The notes under the pieces: model-generated
What the model saw: only the letters and a program-made list of their open reading frames with translations
What the model was told of the DNA's origin: nothing
Database searches by the model: none
Part shown: positions 60,538 through 64,000 of the stretch, one piece after another
Layout: every line of letters starts with the position of its first letter
How positions within the stretch are numbered: position 1 is the first letter of the stretch
NCBI RefSeq assembly: GCF_022374895.2
Contig: NZ_CP092423.2
Coordinates: forward strand, 2,914,001 to 2,978,000
Direction of reading: 5' to 3'
DNA length: 64,000 bases
From: Mycobacterium lentiflavum
GTDB lineage: Bacteria; Actinomycetota; Actinomycetes; Mycobacteriales; Mycobacteriaceae
Position numbers and translations under genes: made by a program

Positions 60538-60816
60538 ATGATTCTGCATATCATCTGGCTGATCGTCTTAGGCCTGATCGTCGGCTTGGTCGCGCGCCTG
60601 CTGGTGCCGGGCAAGCAGCCGATGGGCTGGGTCGCCACCGCACTGCTCGGCATCGTCGGCGCGTACGTCGGCGGCACCCTGGGCAGCATCGTTTTCCCAC
60701 CGCACCAGTTCGATATCCACCCGCCCATTCAGCACTCATTCCTGGGTGCGCTGGTCGGCGCGGTGATCCTGTTGTTGATCTACAAGTTCGCCACCTCGCG
60801 CACGAAGACCCTGTAG
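60538..60816 (+). CDS. GlsB/YeaQ/YmgE family small membrane protein
   Basis: This 92-residue protein has three hydrophobic spans and the family motif LGLIVGLVARLLVPGKQPMG, followed by LLGIVGAYVGGTLG. It is a diverged paralogue of the protein encoded at 60053. A histidine-containing loop (FPPHQFDIHPPIQH) precedes the last span. The ribosome site is AGAAGGAG. The 185-bp gap between the two genes shows only this site. Confidence 0.88.
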   Translation: MILHIIWLIVLGLIVGLVARLLVPGKQPMGWVATALLGIVGAYVGGTLGSIVFPPHQFDIHPPIQHSFLGALVGAVILLLIYKFATSRTKTL

Positions 60817-60871
60817 GACCAAGGCCTTTGGGCCCATGCGGATCGCCGGCGCGTAGCGGCATGATGGGGTG

Positions 60872-61906
60872 ATGGCCTCAGCGGCGACCACGATGAACGC
60901 ATGGCGGGTACGTCGGCCCGGCCCGATGGACACCGATCCGCTGGAGCGGGTCACCGCGGAAGTGCCGCGGCCGGCGCCCTCGGAGTTGCTGGTGGCCGTG
61001 CGGGCCTGCGGGGTGTGCCGTACCGACCTGCATGTCACCGAGGGTGACCTTCCGGTGCACCGCGAACACGTCACCCCCGGCCACGAAGTCGTGGGCGAGG
61101 TCGTTGAGGTCGGATCGGAGGTGGGCGCCGACGCCGGTGCCGAGTTCGCGGTAGGGGACCGGGTCGGCATCGCCTGGTTGCGCCACACCTGCGGTGTGTG
61201 CAAATACTGCCGCCGAGGCGACGAGAACCTCTGCCCGGAGTCCCGCTACACCGGCTGGGATGCCGACGGCGGGTACGCCGAATTCGCTACGGTGCCAGCG
61301 GCTTTCGCCCACCACCTGCCGCGCGGCTACAGCGACAGCGAGCTCGCACCGCTGTTGTGCGCCGGCATCATCGGATACCGTTCGCTGCTGCGGGCGCAGC
61401 TACCGCCAGGTGGCCGGCTGGGCATTTACGGATTCGGCGGCAGCGCGCACATCACCGCCCAGGTCGCGTTGGCCCAGGGCGCCGAACTGCACGTGATGAC
61501 CCGCGGCGAGCAGGCCCGCGAGCTGGCGCTGTCGCTCGGCGCGGCCTCGGCTCAGGGGGCGGCGGATCGGCCACCGGTGCCGCTGGACGCCGCGATCCTG
61601 TTCGCCCCGGTCGGCGAGCTGGTACTGCCCGCCTGCGAGGCGCTGGACCGCGGCGGCACGCTGGCGATCGCCGGAATCCACCTGTCGGATATCCCGGCCC
61701 TGAACTATCAGCGTCACCTGTTCCAGGAGCGTCAGATTCGCTCGGTCACGTCGAACACCCGGGCCGACGCGCGCGAGTTTCTCGACTTCGCCGCCCGTCA
61801 TCGCATCGAGGTGACGACGCCGGAATATCCGCTCGATCAGGCCGCCCGGGCACTGAGCGACTTGGCCGACGGTCGCATCGCCGGGGCGGCGGTGCTGCGG
61901 GTGTAG
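60872..61906 (+). CDS. adhA: zinc-dependent alcohol dehydrogenase
   Basis: The protein has 344 residues from ATG 60872; GTG 60869 is in frame. The catalytic zinc ligands are in CGVCRTDLH and GHE. The structural zinc cysteines are in [16 protein letters not shown] Rossmann NAD(P) fold, [11 protein letters not shown], replaces the common GxGxxG. It is a medium-chain dehydrogenase like Rv1862 (adhA). CATGAT lies six bases upstream and no ribosome site is visible, so the message may be leaderless. Confidence 0.9.
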   Translation: MASAATTMNAWRVRRPGPMDTDPLERVTAEVPRPAPSELLVAVRACGVCRTDLHVTEGDLPVHREHVTPGHEVVGEVVEVGSEVGADAGAEFAVGDRVGIAWLRHTCGVCKYCRRGDENLCPESRYTGWDADGGYAEFATVPAAFAHHLPRGYSDSELAPLLCAGIIGYRSLLRAQLPPGGRLGIYGFGGSAHITAQVALAQGAELHVMTRGEQARELALSLGAASAQGAADRPPVPLDAAILFAPVGELVLPACEALDRGGTLAIAGIHLSDIPALNYQRHLFQERQIRSVTSNTRADAREFLDFAARHRIEVTTPEYPLDQAARALSDLADGRIAGAAVLRV

Positions 61907-61907
61907 G

Positions 61908-62678
61908 TCAGGTCGACAGCTGCCAGACCAGGGCCGCCGCCAAGGCGCCCAGCCCGTTCAACGACCAATGCAGCGCGATCGGCGCGATCAGGCTGCCGCT
62001 GCGCCGTCGTAACCAGCTGAACACGAAGCCCGCGCTGCCGGTCGCCACCACGGCCAACGTCACGCCGACCACCATGCCGACGAACCCGCCGCCGAACAGT
62101 CGGGTGAAGCCGACGTTGTTGCTGGTCAGCCCGAGCGACGTGGCGACGTGCCACAGGCCGAACAGCAACGAGCCGACCAGTGCGACCCCGCGGAATCCCC
62201 AGGCTCGGTGCAGCGCGCCGTGCAGCACACCCCGGAAGGCCAGCTCCTCGGGGATGACGGTCTGCAGCGGAATGATGACCATCGAGGCGATCAGCGCGCC
62301 CGAGACCGTCGCGTAGTGGTTGTTGAGGAACATCGGGCGCGTCATGGGCAGCAGCACTCCGACGGCGATCACCGACGCCACGACGGCCACCGCGGCCAGC
62401 GCGTAGCCCAGCCCGGAGCGCCAGTGCTCCCGGCCGAGGCCCAGGTCGACCCAGTCCAAACCCGTGGCACGCATCAACACCACCAGCCCGACTGCCGCCA
62501 CCGGCACCGTCGCGACACTCGCCCACGGCGTGGTGAAGTGCGCGATCAGGTTCGTCAGCACCAGCACCACGACCACCACAGCAATGTCGAAGTACAGCCG
62601 CAGCCGGTGCAGCGCCGCCAATTGCGACACCATCGGGTGCAGGTCAACGGCGTCGAAGGCCGTGGCGTGCTCGGACAT
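61908..62678 (-). CDS. CPBP family intramembrane metalloprotease (Rv1863c-like)
   Basis: This 256-residue protein has seven to eight hydrophobic spans. The Abi/CPBP motifs are IPEELAFRG (EExxxR) and, further on, a FGLWHVATSLG segment with His. CPBP proteins include CAAX prenyl endopeptidases and bacteriocin-immunity proteins; the substrate here is unknown. It converges on adhA, one base after its stop. Confidence 0.88.
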   Translation of the reverse strand: MSEHATAFDAVDLHPMVSQLAALHRLRLYFDIAVVVVVLVLTNLIAHFTTPWASVATVPVAAVGLVVLMRATGLDWVDLGLGREHWRSGLGYALAAVAVVASVIAVGVLLPMTRPMFLNNHYATVSGALIASMVIIPLQTVIPEELAFRGVLHGALHRAWGFRGVALVGSLLFGLWHVATSLGLTSNNVGFTRLFGGGFVGMVVGVTLAVVATGSAGFVFSWLRRRSGSLIAPIALHWSLNGLGALAAALVWQLST

Positions 62679-62714
62679 CCCGGCCGAGTTTACCTGCGCG
62701 CAGCGACCGGCCGG

Positions 62715-64000
62715 TCACGACGACTGCTCGGATCCCCACTGCCAGTGCGCGATCTGTGGATCGTCCTCCCCGTGCTCGCGGGTGTAGCGACGGGCGGCCA
62801 GGCGCGCGTCTACCATCCGCTGCCGCAGCAGCGCGGCCCGGCCGGCCAACCCTTCGACCCGGTCGATGACGTCAATGACCAGATGGAAGCGGTCGAGGTC
62901 GTTGAGCATCACCATGTCGAACGGCGTCGTAGTGGTGCCGCGCTCCTTGAACCCGCGGACATGGAGGTGCGGGTGATTGGTCCGGCGATAGCACAGCCGA
63001 TGAATCAGCCACGGATAGCCGTGATACGCGAAGATGACCGGCTTGTCCCGGGTGAACAACGCGTCGAATTCCTTGTCCGGCAATCCATGTGGATGTTCGG
63101 AGTCCGGCTGTAGGCGCATCAGGTCGACGACGTTGACCATCCGCACCGCCAGGTCGGGCAGCTCGCGGCGCAGGATGTCGGCGGCGGCCAGGGCCTCCTG
63201 GGTGGGGATGTCGCCGGCGCACGCCAGCACCACGTCGGGTTCGCCGGTCGCGGTGCTCGCCCAGTCCCAGATCCCCAGGCCGCGGGTGCAGTGTGCGATC
63301 GCGTCGTCGATGCCGAGGTAGGACAGGGCGGGTTGCTTGCCGGCGACGATGACGTTGATGTAGTCGCGGCTGCGCAGGCAGTGGTCGGCCACCGACAGCA
63401 GTGTGTTGCCGTCCGGCGGCAGGTAGACGCGCACGATCTCGGCCCGCTTATTGGCGACCAGGTCGATGAACCCGGGGTCCTGGTGCGAGGCGCCGTTGTG
63501 GTCCTGACGCCACACATGCGAGCTCAACAGGTAGTTCAGCGACGCGATCGGCTGCCGCCACGGCAGTTCGCGGCTGGTAGCCAGCCATTTCGCGTGCTGG
63601 TTGAGCATCGAGTCGACGATGTGCACGAAAGCCTCGTAGCAGTTGAACAGCCCGTGCCGTCCGGTGAGTAAATAGCCCTCCAGCCATCCCTGGCACAGGT
63701 GCTCGGAGAGCACCTCCATCACCCGGCCGTCGGGCGCGAGGCCCTCGTCGTCGGGTTCGGTCCGCGACATCCACACCTTGTCGGTCGACTCGAACACGGC
63801 CGACAGCCGGTTGGACGCGGTTTCGTCGGGCCCCATCAGCCGGAAGCGGTCGGGGTTGTGGGTGATTACGTCGCGCAGGAAGGTCCCCAGCACCCGGGTC
63901 GCCTCGTGGGTGGCCGCGGCCGGCTTGTCGACCGGCACCGCGTAGTCCCGAAAATCCGGCAGATCCAGCTCGCGCAGCAACAGGCCGCCGTTCGCGTGCG
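62715..64000 (-). CDS. xfp: phosphoketolase, C-terminal portion (cut by window end)
   Basis: The frame is open to the window edge, so the N-terminal half of an ~800-residue protein is missing. The visible 427 residues match xylulose-5-phosphate/fructose-6-phosphate phosphoketolase: [67 protein letters not shown] and the [20 protein letters not shown] end. The enzyme is TPP-dependent and makes acetyl phosphate from sugar phosphates. I recall no such gene at this place in M. tuberculosis. Confidence 0.92.
   Translation of the reverse strand, partial: HANGGLLLRELDLPDFRDYAVPVDKPAAATHEATRVLGTFLRDVITHNPDRFRLMGPDETASNRLSAVFESTDKVWMSRTEPDDEGLAPDGRVMEVLSEHLCQGWLEGYLLTGRHGLFNCYEAFVHIVDSMLNQHAKWLATSRELPWRQPIASLNYLLSSHVWRQDHNGASHQDPGFIDLVANKRAEIVRVYLPPDGNTLLSVADHCLRSRDYINVIVAGKQPALSYLGIDDAIAHCTRGLGIWDWASTATGEPDVVLACAGDIPTQEALAAADILRRELPDLAVRMVNVVDLMRLQPDSEHPHGLPDKEFDALFTRDKPVIFAYHGYPWLIHRLCYRRTNHPHLHVRGFKERGTTTTPFDMVMLNDLDRFHLVIDVIDRVEGLAGRAALLRQRMVDARLAARRYTREHGEDDPQIAHWQWGSEQSS

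Overview
The window comes from a slow-growing, non-tuberculous Mycobacterium. The DNA is GC-rich. Gene order follows the M. tuberculosis H37Rv stretch from the ESX-5 locus (around Rv1791) to about Rv1863, with PE/PPE/Esx proteins, garA, secA2, glcB, apa and modABC. It departs from H37Rv in several places. No urease genes lie between the thioesterase and ndh. No PE_PGRS genes are present. The lipJ gene is missing, and a phosphoketolase lies at the right edge. This pattern would fit a Mycobacterium avium complex-like species, but the species assignment is inference.

Positions 1-8637 hold the end of a PE gene, the EsxM/EsxN-type pair, espG5 and the ESX-5 core genes eccD5, mycP5, eccE5 and eccA5. 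Positions 8640-17116 are the accessory PPE region. A well-formed M-box (Mg2+) riboswitch leads into a PE gene reduced to 25 codons, two PPE genes and a DUF732 secreted protein. Next come a broken esxN-like pseudogene and an AT-rich segment containing a small inverted-repeat element. A second PPE-PPE-DUF732 module then ends in mgtC. PE/PPE proteins are ESX-5 substrates, so secretion machinery and cargo lie side by side, and Mg2+ sensing appears to be tied to this region.

Positions 17120-25482 carry redox and regulatory genes: an NDH-2-like flavoprotein, a sterol-desaturase-like enzyme, a trypsin-like secreted protein, a deazaflavin-dependent enzyme facing a TetR regulator with two matching operators, a VOC protein, a flavoprotein and a BacA-type ABC transporter. 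Positions 25577-35773 run ilvG, secA2, pgsA2, a DUF881 cluster, gcvH, garA and two MerR regulators. Positions 35840-38937 hold a tandem glycine riboswitch and gcvP, which with gcvH and garA makes a glycine-cleavage and nitrogen/carbon-control neighbourhood.

Positions 38984-52844 contain an HNH/DUF222 protein whose start codon sits inside a perfect SOS box, a haloalkane dehalogenase, a VWA protein, glcB, two CBS-domain membrane proteins, guaB1, gnd1 and a BlaR/BlaI-like pair with a palindromic operator candidate. Between blaI and the thioesterase is a small RNA gene with an IdeR-like box, a clear -10 and a strong terminator. It matches the position of the iron-responsive sRNA MrsI. Positions 53179-64000 hold a thioesterase, ndh (preceded by a perfect 14-bp tandem repeat), an SDR protein, modABC, apa, two small GlsB/YeaQ-type membrane proteins, adhA, a CPBP protease and the C-terminal part of a phosphoketolase cut by the window end.

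No tRNA, rRNA, CRISPR array or intact insertion sequence was seen. Family assignments and H37Rv comparisons come from memory; no database search was run.
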